Shown one piece after another: positions 45,901 to 60,900 of a DNA stretch of 64,000 nt; position 1 is the stretch's first letter; each line of letters begins with the position of its first letter. Source of the DNA: Heliopora coerulea (lineage: Eukaryota > Cnidaria > Anthozoa > Scleralcyonacea > Helioporidae); assembly GCA_030142905.1 (NCBI GenBank), contig JASJOG010000014.1:930001-994000 (forward strand). Reading direction: 5' to 3'. The position numbers and the translations under genes were made by a program. The notes under the pieces are model-generated. The model had not been told where the DNA came from. It did not search any database and was given only the letters and a program-made list of their open reading frames with translations.

Positions 45901-48900
45901 ATATAGGGGATTTCCGCGTGGACGTCGTCTAATAACTACTGGAATCCTTAGTATTCTTAAGTAGCCTTTGCCTGGGATTACTTCTAGGAGTATTATGTAA
46001 TCTCATTTGTTAACTTGCGCTCCAGATTTCTCCATAATGCCGCGGGTGAATACAAGTGTTTTGTCCCTTTTGGCGAGAAAACGTCCGAGTTGATTTGAAG
46101 AGAACTAGGTATGTCCATGATGATATTCTGCAGTAAAAGCGCGATAAATGCACACCAAGCTGATGTAAACAAGGACCGACATGAACCAGTTCAGAGGTAC
46201 GGCCCATGTAATTGAGCTGAAAGCCATATAAATAAAAGTCATTGATTTGCTGTAATCCATGGGATGTTATTAGCGCCTGAAGTAGGACAAAAATAAGCGT
46301 CGTAACTTGAGATATTGAATTCTGATACCAAATTAAAACCAAGTTATTTCATCATCAATCATAACTAATAGGGATAAAGATGGTACCCAAAACTTTTAGT
46401 ATCAAATATTATGAATAGGAAGGACAAAAAGAAGGAAAGGAAGAAAAAGAAAGGAGTAAAGAAATAAAAGAAGTAAAAAAAAAAGCAGAAGTAGAAAAAG
46501 AAGAAGAAGAAGGATAGGAGGAGGAAGAAAAAGAAGTAAAGAAAGAAGGAAAAGAAGAAGAAGAAATGGGAGAAATAGGAGAAATAGAAGAAATATAAGA
46601 AGAAGAAGGAAAAGAAAAACGAGGGATAGTACAAGGACGACGACGACAACAACAACAAGGCAAACAAGGAGACAAAGAAAAAGATGAAAGGAGAGTGTCA
46701 AGAAGAAGCAGAAGAAGAAGAAGGAGAAGAAGCAGAAGAAGAAGCAGAAGAAGAAAAAGGAGAAGAAGAAGATGAAGAAGGAAAGATGAAGAAGAAGTAC
46801 AAGAAAAAAGGGAAGAGGATGAAGAAGAAAACGACGAAAAAGGGGAAGGTGAGGAAAGGGAACTGGAGCAAGAATAAGAAGACAAACAGGATGACTATGA
46901 CAAATAAAAAACAAACTACAGTACAAAAGCGACCACAATAATAACAACACATGTAATGACAATATCACATTTAAAGAGGGTTCGCTGTATTCCCCCCATG
47001 AGTTCGTTACCTGTATCAGTTTTCGTTTTCTGACGGTTCATTTGATTGACTGGTCCAGAATACCATAGCTGCTTAGATAAGCCTTCCGATGACGGTTTCG
47101 GTAAAGCAAGGGCTGATCGTTTTACAATAGGACCTATATGAAGACGAAATTGTTGCAACATATTTTGGCCGTCCAGTAAAACACTTTTAAATGGCAATCT
47201 GTGTGCAAACAAATTATTACATAATGATCATAAATTATCAACTACCTGCTGGTTAAGTAACATTTAAAGGCCGACAATGAGGACTACGCCGGGTTTTCAA
47301 GTACGAGTAGTTCGTTCTAGTCCGAGGCGAAGCCGAGGATTGGAACGAATTCCGAGTGCTTGAAAAGCAGGTCTAGTCCGAATTGGAGGCCTTTGAACTG
47401 TTTCTCAGAATCAATTCGTGTATTGGCACAATGAATTAGTGCATCAGTATTGAGTGTATGGATGAATAAACTGATTGTGAGAAACTATATTTTACGTCGA
47501 AGGGCTTGAACTATTATTTCCAGTTAAAGGACTGGAAAAAACAGTTAAAGGACTGGAAAAAACAGTTCAAGTCCTTTGCCCAGTACTTTCACGGTATTTC
47601 AAGTTCGCTAGCGTGGTGCCATTGAGCGCGTCTGATTGAACGATATATGAATTATTAATGAGTATGAGAAGTGGAGTTCAAACACTTAGTACTTGATAAG
47701 GAAAATGCAAAAGAAAATTATGACTGCGTCTAGTCTTCAAATGTGATAAAAAACACGCTTACTTTTCTCCTCAAGTTTTGGCAGCTTAGAAAACATTAAA
47801 TGCCAAACTTTCTTGGAATTAATGTGTCACGGGGTTCGTTTTTAAAGTTATTTTAAAATATTCACAGTACCTGCTTTATCGGGTCTAAAACACTCGAATG
47901 TTGCCTGATAAAGCACTCCTGCTCCTTTTTTCACATATTACTTAAAACTGCCTTTAAAACTACCACTAGCTCTTCTACCATGGCAGTGAAAAGCTTTACT
48001 CGAAGAGTAAACATAAGACACTCCACAACCAGTGTATCTAAACAGACCATTTTTTCACTAACTTTTAACGTTTGAATCATCCTCCAATCCTTCCAAACTA
48101 CTTTGGGAACTGGTATCTGGTGTGTCTCTTTCTTTCCCGTTATTTTCCATACCTGGAGCCAAAACAAATCAAGTTGTAATAAAAGATACTCATAATTAAT
48201 TAGCTTCCGAGCACAGCGGGGTAGAATGCATTCTTGCAAATACCATTGTTAGTTGAAAATACAATGCTAGATTAATTATTAACACACATATGCCAAAAAA
48301 TAACCATATATGTGTTAATATCTCTTGGCGAGTAGGACGTCAATTTAGTTTACTAACGTTTTGGATTGTTTTGAGCCAAAAGCCAATAAATAAACCTTGA
48401 TCAAGAACTTAATACAAGGAATGTCCTCACGACAAAATCATTCTTGACATGGTCATTCATAACAGGTCAAACAGTGGAACAATTTGTTGTGAAAGTGGAA
48501 CTGTATCAAGAATCGGCAGAGAGATGCTTGAACAGGAATAAATGCTGCATTATGCAAGTGGAGAAGGATGTCAGGAATTGTACGTGATATAAAAATGCCA
48601 ACGAAATTATGGTTAGAAGTGTACGAAACAGTTACAATAGATGAGGTTTTCGTGTGAGACATGGGCAGTTAGGTAGGGCAAACAAGACTTAGTTGAAAAG
48701 GCAGAAATGAGAAAAGTACGATGGATATTGGATATTATGACAATTCAGAAAATCAGAAATGAAGACGTCAGAGCAAGATTAACTTCCGCGAGTAAGAAAA
48801 GGTGTGGATTGAGGTAGTGGTGGCTGGGACAAACAGAGAGAAAGGGAAAGGAAGAGGCTGCATGTGAGAGAGTAGACATTTGATATGAGAGGGAAGAGGT

Positions 48901-51900
48901 CTGAAGTATGACCAAAATGAAAACGGATGAATGTGGTGAAGAAGGGCATGGACGAGAAATGACTTACACTGGAATATACAAGAGACAGAACTCAGTGGAG
49001 GAGGAAAATTCGGTCTGCCGACCCCTGAAGGGATAAGAACGAATAAAGAAGAACTAGAAGACAAATTTTAGTCCCAACCTGTTGGATGGATGAGGAATTT
49101 ATGTTCTAGCAAAGTAGAAAATAAAACATATTCCGAAAAATAGAGACATCTTGGAAAACTTAAGACATGAGTCAAAACAAGACGTGTTCTTTGGTGACAA
49201 TTTGAATGAATGGATCGCACTTATTTCAATAGATGTGCCGCACGTTCACTAACAAAACTGAGAACTTTAAGTGAATATTAAACAGACATAAGCGTTCATC
49301 ACAAAAGGACATTTACGAAGAAATGGCGTTTATTACATAGGAGCGTCCACTTAGACAGGTATTAGGGAGCGTACCCATTTGACGTCATACCCCTAAGTTG
49401 GTATTCCTGTCCTTGTTGTCGTCTACACTATTGAGAAGTTAACAACGGAAAATTAAAAGCGAGTGGTGTCTATACATCTGATGAAGATTTGATTGTATTC
49501 TGCATCAAATCACGCAGAATACTAATGAACGTGATTCTGAATCAAGAGACACAAAACTCAACCAATTTGAGTAGGGTAAATAATATTGTCTGCGTGATGA
49601 AACGCCGAGGTCTGATTGGCATAGAACCTATCATATTGTAAATGAATTTTACGAACAATATATATGATATGTAACGAGATGATTTGATATAGCACGATAA
49701 ATTATAAATCCTGATATCACATATAAGGTATGATCACATCATGATACAGTATATGACGTGATATAGCATTAAATATCAAATAATTTTACATGTTTGATTT
49801 CAGTTGACTTTATTTGATAACATGACCTACCCATGAATGGCGTCCTGCGAGATCGAGGTTGGATTCTCAAGTTGTCATCTGCCGGAGGAGAAGCAGTCGT
49901 TCTCATTCCTTTAAAGATGTAAAAAAAAAGAGAGAGTTCAACTTAACCAAAAGAACAGCACTGCTACAAAATCGCCACCAATTGGAAAGTAAATTTACAA
50001 CAGTATGATAGAATCTAGCCAATTACTTGCCAACCAAATCACACGTATGAAAATTTAAAACAAGTGGAATGAAAGCTGTATTTCCAACACATAAGTGCGC
50101 AGTTTTGTTAGCTTCTTGGGCATTACGTCTTGACTTCCCAACTTCCATGACTCTATGTATTAAATTTGTCATTGGTACATAGTCGTTTGCTGTTTATCGT
50201 AACCATGTGCTTGGGCCTTTTAATTACTGGGTGATCAAGAGAATGTTTACGAGTACCTGTCGAAGTGTTTGCCAGCCTTCGAACTTCAAGAGGACTGTTG
50301 GATCCTGGTTGAGATGGGGTTTTCCGAGGACGTACTAATTCAGAGTCACCTTCTTTGGCAAGGGCCGATCGTCGTAAAACTGGACCTGCAGTACAAAGAA
50401 CAATTATTCACCGAAGTGGACATGAATAATGGTGAATATGGTGAATAATTGCTTTAGCATATGCCTCGCAAAATTGTTTTCACGTATATTTTTTTGAAAT
50501 TTTTACAATTTTACGGGATGTCAGCTTGTCGCCCACTCATTTGTAAACAAAACACTTTGAAACACATCTTGAGTGAACTTACCGCTAAAAAATCTTAGCT
50601 TAGCTCATCTTTGAATATTTAATCGCCAAATTTTGTTGCATTTTTGGTGTTGTCTGGTACGGCAACTTCGTTTATTGAAAAAAAGTTCTTCTGTAACGTA
50701 AACATAACTAGACGCCATCTTGTTTTGCTCGGAGGTGAATAATGCAGGATTTTCCGAGATAGAGGAGCCAATCAGACTGCGCAATAACACTATCCACCGG
50801 CGAGGTGTATGCTAAAAACAGTTATTGGTATATAGGCCTGTGTCAATGTTTTGACCTACAATTTCGCACGCTCTAAATTGGTCGACTTTTCTGACGAGGT
50901 GACTAAGCTCCCCCAAATAATGAGGCCAATACTAAACATTTTCTTTTTGCCTTGCTGATCTACTAGTGTAAGAACGTTTTGTCCCGATTGATATCTTTAT
51001 TCATGGAACAGGTCCGTAGGAAAAAGGGGCTCGGGGTCTAGCGTCCCGAAGTATTTAATACCAACGCACAAGGTTTCTGTGCAGTGTACTGTAAATGGGA
51101 ACAGAATGTCCCACTCTCAAAATGAACACTTTACGTGGCGTTTTGTAACCTTCAGAATTCCGCAAATTCCGACCTCAAAATGCAGGAAAAAACATTTCAG
51201 ACTCTCGATTTTAAAATTTTCTGGGAAGCATGCCTCCAGACTCCCGTAGAAATTTTTCAGTCCCCCTAACATGAAATTTCTTCCTATGGCCCAGTGCAAT
51301 CAAAGTACGAAAAAGCTACCTCAAATGTTTCTTTATTTAAACTTTCTGAAATTTTGACGGGAGTTCAGCGTTATGCACTATCCTTGTTCTACCGCTTCGT
51401 AACAATTACGCCCCCCCCCCCTCATCAAATATCAAACATCTTCCGATTCCAATGGTTGCTCGCTAATCTAAGTGAACGGGCAAACAGATCGCAACATCAC
51501 GATCGTTAATATAAGAACAAATAAACCAGGGTTAATACAAGCCTCGGCTAAAATCAACAGCCAACAGCACATCTTTAGGAATATTTTTTCGACTTCAATT
51601 AACCGCGGCTTATTCTGGGCTCGAACAACTTTAGTAGTGGGGCCCTTTGCACGAGTGTTTGCGGCATGTAAACGGCGTGATAGCAATATTGTTTGTTCGC
51701 GCACGTGATGAGACTATAAGAAGATGATGCAATGCTGTTTACGTTGCTGGCGACCATTATTAGTTCAGCCGAATTTTCCGAAGTTTTTTCGTGGAGTTTT
51801 ATAAAAATGTTCACATAATAAGAAACGCAGGGCTATACACTGTAACAAACCATACAATTGCCTGTCCCTCAGAGAATCAGTGAGATTTAGTTTCCCCGAA

Positions 51901-54900
51901 TCTCGGTGTTTCTCTCGACATTGTCTCGAAAAAGCTTGAGTTTCCCAGGAATTAAATCGCACCATTCCTTCGGTATCAGTCATCAACTGTTTATTACAGT
52001 TTATCAATCAACCAGGATTTTCACTGGCTATTTCTCAGGGTATGGGTCTACAGCGAATAAGAACTAACAAGTAACGGTTTGCTCATGCGCGCTGTGGAGC
52101 AACGTCATTTTGTTGCAAACAATGCTCTTCACATACACGTTATCTGTATACACGACTGGAGTTGCAAGGATACTTTTAGTTGAGAAATTGTATAATAAAC
52201 TGATTACTGAATTCGGTTATCTTAAAACGTCGTTATTTGTCGCCATCACGCATATCACTTACAGTCCTGCACTTAGAGACTGGCAAATAATTACTCTCCT
52301 CAATACGGCAGAAACACGATGTTTGCTCTATTTTTAATGTTCTCCCAAATTAAAATTTCTCATGTCATTTTACATGTGAAAAACATGTGGAATTGGCACA
52401 TTTTCACATCTGAAATTTTCATTTTACAGATCAAAACGGTACCCTTTCACATATAAACTGCCTAATTAATATGTGAAATGAACTGGTTCAAAATTTCACA
52501 AGCGAAATCGTAGTGTACGAAACATTTCACATATGAAATACTATTTTCACAAGTGAAATTGCATGTGAAATTTTTGTAAAGGCTGTGCAATCACCGTAGG
52601 AACGTACGTTGATTATCATTTGAACACAAAAGTCGACTATAGTATAGTCGGGCAACACAGGTAATACAAACTATGGGTAAAAAATCATCAACGAACCTTG
52701 AGGTTCATCATCCAAATCCTCAGCACTGCCATGGGAACTGGTATCTAGTTGACTGCTGTCCAACAGACTCTCCTCTGATTTCACTATAAAATTTATCATG
52801 CGACTTTCCATTAAATTTTGTAGTTTATACCTCGATAGCATCTACTGTGCGTGTAAATAATCTATTTAGAGTTGGGGCATAAATGTATATTAAGGTACGG
52901 GGGAATGGCTGGGGAGAAGATTAATGAGAATTTCTATGTATACTTAATTTGTCGATTCTTTGGCTTGTTTCACTATTGACATTTAGGTGTAGAATTCCTA
53001 CAAGCAATTGTTTCTATAAATAAATACATTATAAAATAAATACATTTATGTATTTATATTATGTCGTAAACACTTCTTTTACTCTTTCCTACTGGGAAGT
53101 CTGACTCTGATTTCGCAGAGTGCTTTGGCGTTGGCTAGGGTAAACTTGACTTGGTTGAAAGGACAAAGCCGAATACTTCATGAATTGACCTACACTGCCA
53201 AAGTCAACTAGAAAAGCCTGACTTGAGGCGGATTCGAGCAGACATCTTCGGGTTACCAGACCGCTTCTCTACCAGATGAGCTATCGAGTCAACTGGGAAC
53301 AGTATGTTCGTTTTTATCCAATTTAAGTATACGAGAGATTCTCGCGGCAACTTGATGTTCGATATGCGTGAGGATGTGCAATGTTTCGACTCCGTTTCAG
53401 AATCATCCTCAGGGTAATATTAAGAGAATATTTCATGAACTGACCAATAAAATGTTCTGTTTATGTTACCCTAAGAATGATTCTGAAATTGAAAGGACAG
53501 GTATTCCTACAAAAAATAGTTTCTACGAAAACAGTACTGTGGCAACTAGCAAGGTTTAGTTACCCCCCAAAATGCACCCTTCCTTTACTTTTTCCTGCCA
53601 AGACGTCTGACTCTAATTTCGCAGAGTGGTCTGGCGTTAGGGTAAAATAATCAAAATCAGATTATCCTGGGTGATCTGGCATTAGCCAGAGTTAATAATC
53701 AAAATCTGAATGCGCAGCAAAAAGTTTAATTGCAATAATTAAGAAATACATTCGCAATAAAAGATATTTCGTCACGCTTATCACTTTTGACTTCTTAAAT
53801 CCATGTTTTGCTGTATTCTTAGAATATTGGGAGGAATTAAACTGCTTCGTTTTTTCCAAGAATTATCTCGTTGACTGCGTTTTTAAATTCATGGTGAAAA
53901 AGCGATGGTGCGCTGGAAAATAAAACTGAACTCTAACCGCTCAGGGAACTAAAGCTGGTACTTAATCCTTCAGGTCGATCATCCTCGGCTTCACTTTTTA
54001 GTCTAGTTACAGTAGTAACCGTTAGCATTTGAGCTACAGTATATATAAGGTTTCATGAAACAAAAAAATCTCTTGTTGTTAGAATAAGAGGGTCCAAATG
54101 ACCAGAAAGCCGCAAAGGCGAGTTGACTGTTCAGTTCAAAGTACCCTAATGAATAGTGAACTGTAAACGTGAGACTATTATTGCTTTTTTATTTCTATTT
54201 TTCAATAATTTGTGGTTATGGCGCTACTGATAATTATCTGCATGGACAATCATTTTTCTGATAAGAATTGGATTTTCGCATGGTGAATCAATTGCTACCA
54301 CCCTTGACAAGTTTAGGCCACCGAACGTATGCTTGCCACTATTGGTATGGATCTAGCTTACCAAGCAATTTAAAGAGTATGATAATAATCAACTCTGATC
54401 GTTTTTTTGTTGAGGTATAAAAGACGCCCGTTAGGAAGAAAAAGTTCGAGGTTTAATTAAAACATGCTCCAAAAGTTCTTAGCAAATAGAAAATGCGAGA
54501 CCTAATAAAATCTGGTCAAAATTTGATTGATTTACGATAAACGCGCAGTTTTAAAATCAGAAAATCAGAATAGTGTATGTCTACCCTAGCTACAATCCTG
54601 GACAGAATTCACGTGGACACAACGCGCATTTTTTCATTATTATCAGGTATGTCACATGACAACAAAAAAACACGTTCACCCTCTCTCTCTAGGCAATGTT
54701 GGTGAATCTACACCCGCGAAAACTTAAGCCTTCCTTTGGTTATCATAATATAATGCAACACTGGTGACGGGGAAGGGAAAGGAATGCTTTATTTAGTGCA
54801 AAACTGGACATGAGAAAAATTGCTGTGCATGTCCCCATAATTTTATCCAGGATTGTAGCTATCTATAGTCTTACTAATTCGGCAAAATGCCGAATCCTGG

Positions 54901-57900
54901 TCCTTTCCAGAAAGACGTTAAACTTGTAGCTGCTTGTATCACTGACAGTGCAACTGCAACTACAGTATTACTAATTCCCATGTTTAAATTTTTTCATCTT
55001 CAGAGGTCCGAAAAAAATCATCAATGATGCACAGGTCTGTAGAGTATAGTTGGTTGCACAGATTGAGGGCACCAGTGAACTAAAAGGTCGCTGATCCCTG
55101 CTCTACTGTAGATAAAACATTAGTTTTAAAGCAGCGTGTCTGAAGGTTCAGAAAGCGCAATACATAAAGGGCGAAGTTAACGGCCTGAATGCTTTGCATA
55201 AATTCTATGATTTCGTCAAATTTGTTTACTCAGAAAAATGATTTCTGAGCCCCGAGCGGGGGATCAAGCCAACAACTACTTGATAATAGGTGAAACGATC
55301 TAACCATTCGGCTACCGAGACTCGGATTGAGGGAAAAGGTGTTGATTCGATATATGTGTTACCTATGCGATAGCCAGGATCTGATGATATACAAGCCGAA
55401 TTGCTTTTCACAAATTTGTGGGTCGAAGTTAACGTAGAGCTGGAGTCAAACCCAGGTACAACAGAAGTCTCATGTACAGAAACTTACATGTAAGCTTATT
55501 CAAAATGGAAAAACCGTTTTCAAATTGCTTCCTACAGCGAATTAAAGCTTTACGTGGAGGTTTGTGCTGTCCAAAGAATTCATGTAATAACTGCCTTAGC
55601 AGGGGCATAGTTAACCCATTTTGATAGGGATAGTCCAGCTTAATTTGCCCGAATATTGAGTCCTTTCAAAAATTGCCCGAATTTAATTTGACGCGCATTC
55701 AAGCCATATATGGTGTAGCCCCACTTCCTCAGCCCTAATACGTAAATTAAATATAAACCAGTAACCTAAAGAGACTTTGCTCTACCTTAACAGAGCCAAA
55801 TTTTACTCGAATTATTGTCTATTTTTGCCTGAATTTTCTGGATTTTGACAAACTTTGGAGGGGGGTGTGTCACACACCCCTACACTCCGCCATAAACTAC
55901 GCCGTTGTGCCTTAGAATGCAGAGTTGTGAGTGCTTCGTAAGTCCTTGGGCTATATAGGGTACGTTGGACCTTAAAACATCGAACGATATCTAGCTGTTG
56001 TTGTGAGTCAACAATACAATAAAATAATTTTGGGGAATATCGCAGGGTTCGTTTACTTTACTTACATTGTTTTCCTTCACTTTCAACCTGCATCACTCCA
56101 GTTCTACCCTTTGCAAGAGTGACTTTATTTGTTGGCTGGAAGAACAACGAATCTTTTGCCGTGCTGAGCGATGAAATTCTGCCTTCTGGTCTTTGATACG
56201 TTCGCACTTTGTTTATCTCTAAGAAAAGGTAACAAAAAAATTGAATATGGAATATGGAAAATAGCCTTGAGGTTTTGGAGTTTTTAAAATTTGGCATAAT
56301 TCTTCTGTTTATGTCTGACACAAAAGCGAGTTTCCTAACACGGTTTCTAAATGAAAAGTTATTCCTTGAAAAAAACGTGGCTTGAATGTTCCCAGAATGC
56401 ATAAGTTGTGTCACCAAAATCAATGAAAACTCAGCGAAATATTGAAGACAATGTAAGACATTTTGATAGTCAAATATTTTGAACTATTTCTCGACATTTG
56501 TCGGGGAAATACGGTATCTTTGTGGCACAACTGTCTACAGAGAAAAATTACGGTCAGACTATATCAAAACGAGTTACTCTTTTTACTAAAAAAATTACGG
56601 ATAGATCTTTATGGTAAAACGGCTCTAGCGAGTAACGCGCTTTATCAACAACTCAACAAGTTACCAGATCGTGGCACGGCGAGATAATTTCCCTCTTCAG
56701 TTCCTCTCGGTGGGTCGGCGTACCGGATTTAAGGTTTATGATAAATGACACAATCCACCGTTTTCATACGTGCTTCATAAATATTTTTGCGTTCGACAGA
56801 GGAGAACGCTTCCTAATTTGGTGGTTTGTGTGGGATACCTGTGTTACGTTCGCAAGGAAAAAGTCGAGAATTTTGCGTACCTTTTGGAGCATCATGCATA
56901 CTTGCACTAAAATGTGATATCCTTAACAGGGCTTCTCTGATTGGCTGAGCTGCTTCGGTAGGCAAAACAACAAAATGGACATTATCGAAGCAGTCGAGAT
57001 CTTTGGTGTGCATCGAAGTACTGTTGATAACTTTTGAATATGTTAATTTGATGTATGATTCCTCTCTTAACCAACAGACACAAGAAAGGTTTCGGCATTA
57101 AATTTTATCGTCTGCCGATTAAAACCCACAAACGTTTTAAGCTCTGACTCCCAAGAATCCGCTGCGAGAGCTTTCCGAATCATGCCAGCACCAGAATCTG
57201 GAGTGCACACAAAATCATTTGTTAAAATCTTTGACAGTGTAACATACAGATGGTACGAGTTTATTGGTAGCTTTGCGCATTTTTTAACGACTCATCCGCA
57301 TCTGGCATTTTAATACTGGCTGTTGTTTGTTGTAGCAGCTTAATTATTTTATACACGTAGTACTTCCGCATTTCAGGTAGGGTAACGCATACCACAAAAA
57401 CCACGTTGTAACCCTTTCTGATAGAAATATTTTGGACGTGTCCGTCCACATATCTACGACAATCTGGGTTCAGAAAGGGACACGATACAGAGACAGCGCT
57501 TATACAAATTATTGATCAGCTGTTGTTTAACCTGGATAAGAACTTAGTTTATGGAATGATATTGGTGGATTACACAAAGGCATTTGATATGGTGGGTCAC
57601 CATCTTCTAATGGAGAAGCTTAAAGTTTACGGCGTGGACAGTGAGTCACTTTCCTGGTTTAAATCACATCTATCAGATAGACAACAGCTTGTATCTTTAC
57701 CTGGTAACCAGTCAGACTTAATCAATATGAAGTATGGAGTACTACAAGGCAGTACATTGGGACCTTTATTGTTTATAGTTTTTATAAGCGACTTGCCCTT
57801 GAACGTATCAAATGTGTGTATTGATCTTTATGCTGATGATACGACCATAACATCATCGTCTGAATATAATAAGTAAATTACAAGAGTTTTTAAACAACGC

Positions 57901-60900
57901 AGTAATTGAGGTATCGAATTGGGCAATATCAAACAAACTTCTCCTAAATGAAAAGAAGACAAAGTCTATTTTTATTAGTGGAAAGCGTTTAAAAAGCAGA
58001 ATTGAAGATGTCCCAACTATTTATCTTATAAACAATAATTAAACCAATGTATCCAATGCCAAGTTATTAGGTCTGGAAATTGATGAAGATTTAACATTTG
58101 GTAAACATGTTGATCAATTATGTAAGAAACATTCTCAAAGGATTGCAGTATTGAGAAAGATAAGAGACCTCCTACAGTTAAAACTTCGTATTTTATATTA
58201 AAATAGCATGATTAAACCGATCATGAGCTATGTTAATGTAATATGGACACAGTGTGATCAAGGAAGTTTGGGACGGGTGTTGAAATTACTTAAGAGAGCG
58301 GCTAGAGTAATCTTAAATAAAGACCTTAGAATTCCATCAGTGGAGCTGTTTAATAGATTAAAATGGCTCCCGTTTGACGAAGATGCGAAAAATACCCAAA
58401 TGTTTATTGGTTTATAAAAAGGTCCACGGACAAGTTCCAACATATACAGTATTATGTAACATGCTGAAGTCTAACAGCAAAGTCCATACTCGCAGAACGA
58501 GATATAGTAATTTTAATTTTTTATGTCCAAAGTACCAGCATGAAACAGGTGGCAGGAAATTTGCGGTTTCTGTGTCAAAGCTTTGGAATAGTCTCCCACT
58601 GGAGTTAAGACAGTTAAGTTCTTTACCCATTTTTAAGAAGACTCTTTGGAATAGGATATTTAATGAACAGAAACTTTTACATCATTTTATAGTTTAATTT
58701 ATATAGTTTGCATATTGTCCATATTTCTAGTTTAGTTTAATTTGTTTTTGTAATTTTATTGTACTTTGTTGTAAATGGAGGGCCACGAGTTTATTAGTTG
58801 TAATGCTATTTAGTGTTACCCTCTGAAAATAAAGACTTTGACTTGACTTGAAACAGTTACTACAGCGACTCCCTCAGGGATTTTAAGTGTTTGGTTGCTT
58901 CACTGCCCATAGCAATAGCTTCAATGAAATAGCTTGTAAATGATGCTATTGAGAATGCTATGAATGTTTGCGGCCGCAGAATCTGTTAGGCAGTTTCTCA
59001 ACAGAGCAAAATTTCGCGCACCAGTGTTGCGGGAACCTTCAGCCATGTATAATACTTTTTTCCTGAGATCATAACAGATAAACGCTTCAACAGTACGAAT
59101 ACTACATGTACACCATAACCTAAACTAACTTAGAAGCACTGAGGAGCACCTCTGAATGTTTTGCCTACCCAGCTTCTTCAGCCAATCAGAAGAAAGCTAT
59201 GAGAGATATCACGTTTCTGTTCAAATCGCCCATTGTACTATTTAACTCGGACATCGTATCTAAGCAATCTACTGTCCAGAACACTAAGGATCATTGTCCC
59301 GGGCGGAGAGCAATAACAACAACAAAAATTAAATAACAACAAACTGCAGTTTATTAAATGCAGAAAAACAACAGCGTCTGCATGACATAGTATTTGAATA
59401 TCGAAAATTTGTAATACAAGATTCCTTGTCGGACTGTATTTAGTTCAATTTTTCATTGTTCTTGGCCATTCCTCTCCCCCTCTCCCCCTCTCCCCCTCTC
59501 CCCATAAACAAGTCGTGAGATAATGAAAACTGAAATAGGAGAACCAACTTCGGTTTAAAATTTAGTAGTGCCTGAAAAGTTAATTGGTTTTCTTTCAACT
59601 CATAATCATCATTATACATATCCGAATATGAAACCTCAGTGAATTGGGCAACTGGTAGGTGATATTTAGTTTGCTCACCTATTCGTAACACTGCTACAAG
59701 TGACACTTCAACAATGTTGAATATTCCATTCACATCGTTTCGTACGTTGGCAACAATATAGTTATTAGTTTTATCACCCAAGTACATTCCTTACAGTATT
59801 TTGTCTTGCAGTGACATCATCCCTCGCTACCTCGAATGCACGTTAATCGCTGATTAGTACTAGTATAATTTATGCATACTACAGACTTCATTTTTTTGAA
59901 ACTGATGTAAAAAGACAAAGAAGTGGAACACTGAATAAAACTTAACAGAATTTAAAAGGATGCTATGGGCAAATAATGACATAACTTGGATTACTACGGC
60001 AGTTCAATGGTAGGAAAAAAAAAACTTTCTTAGTAAGAAATGAATGAAATGAACGAATAGAATGAATAGACAAATGGACTGAATAGACAAATGGACTGAA
60101 TAGACAAATGGACTGAATAGACAAATGGAATGAATAGAATGTATGGAATGAATATAATGAATGAATGGAATGAATGAGTGGAATATATGAATGGAATGAA
60201 TGAATAGAATGAATGAATGCAATAAATGAATGAAATGAATAAATAGAATGAATGGAATGCATGAATGGAATGCATGAATGGAATGAATGAATGGAATAAA
60301 GGAATGGAAAAAAGAATGGAATGAACGGGATGAATGAATGAGTGAAATGATGAATGAACAAAGGAATGAGTGAGTGAACTTAAGAATCGGTGAATGAATA
60401 AATTAACAAAAAGTCAAATCAATCAATCAATGAAAGAAATGAATTGATCAATCAATCAATCAATCAATCAACAAATGAACAAACAAACGAATGTTGACTG
60501 AATGAATGAACAAATGCACATATGAGTGAATGGATTGAAACTGTACCTTGTTGAGCTTCAATGTCATCAAGTTTATCAATTAAGGATTTTCTCACATCAT
60601 CCAATCCCTCAGTAGTCACTGTTTTGGCCCACTTGGAAGAGGTGATTGATTTTTGGGTAGGAGTGGCTTGTTTCACAGGTGACTCATACAACCTTTAATG
60701 GAGAGGAAAAACATCTATACTAATTATTTTTACAACTGGACACAAATTGAAAATGAAGACCATTCTGAACAGAAAATAAATTTCTCATATGTCTTCATTA
60801 ATTTCTTCATATGACATTTGAAATTTAAAAACATTTGTATCTATATATAATACATTTTTAAGCATCATTTAAGCAGAACAATAATTTTTAGAAATGAATA

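Noticed and set aside
46402..46968. 188-codon minus frame of Leu/Phe/Ser
   Set aside because: Artefact of the polypurine tract.
48768..49064. 98-codon minus frame
   Set aside because: Antisense of the RTE-like relic; low complexity and no splice support.
53225..53290. Functional tRNA gene
   Set aside because: A and B boxes are tRNA-like but the T arm and acceptor stem do not pair; the same holds for 19796, 19895, 32456 and 55235.
56813..57013. 66-codon minus frame between SLAIN exons
   Set aside because: No splice sites of fitting phase; the SLAIN exons on either side already join in frame without it.
59963..60361. 132-codon minus frame of HSF/IHS repeats
   Set aside because: Translation of the GAATGAATGG simple repeat.
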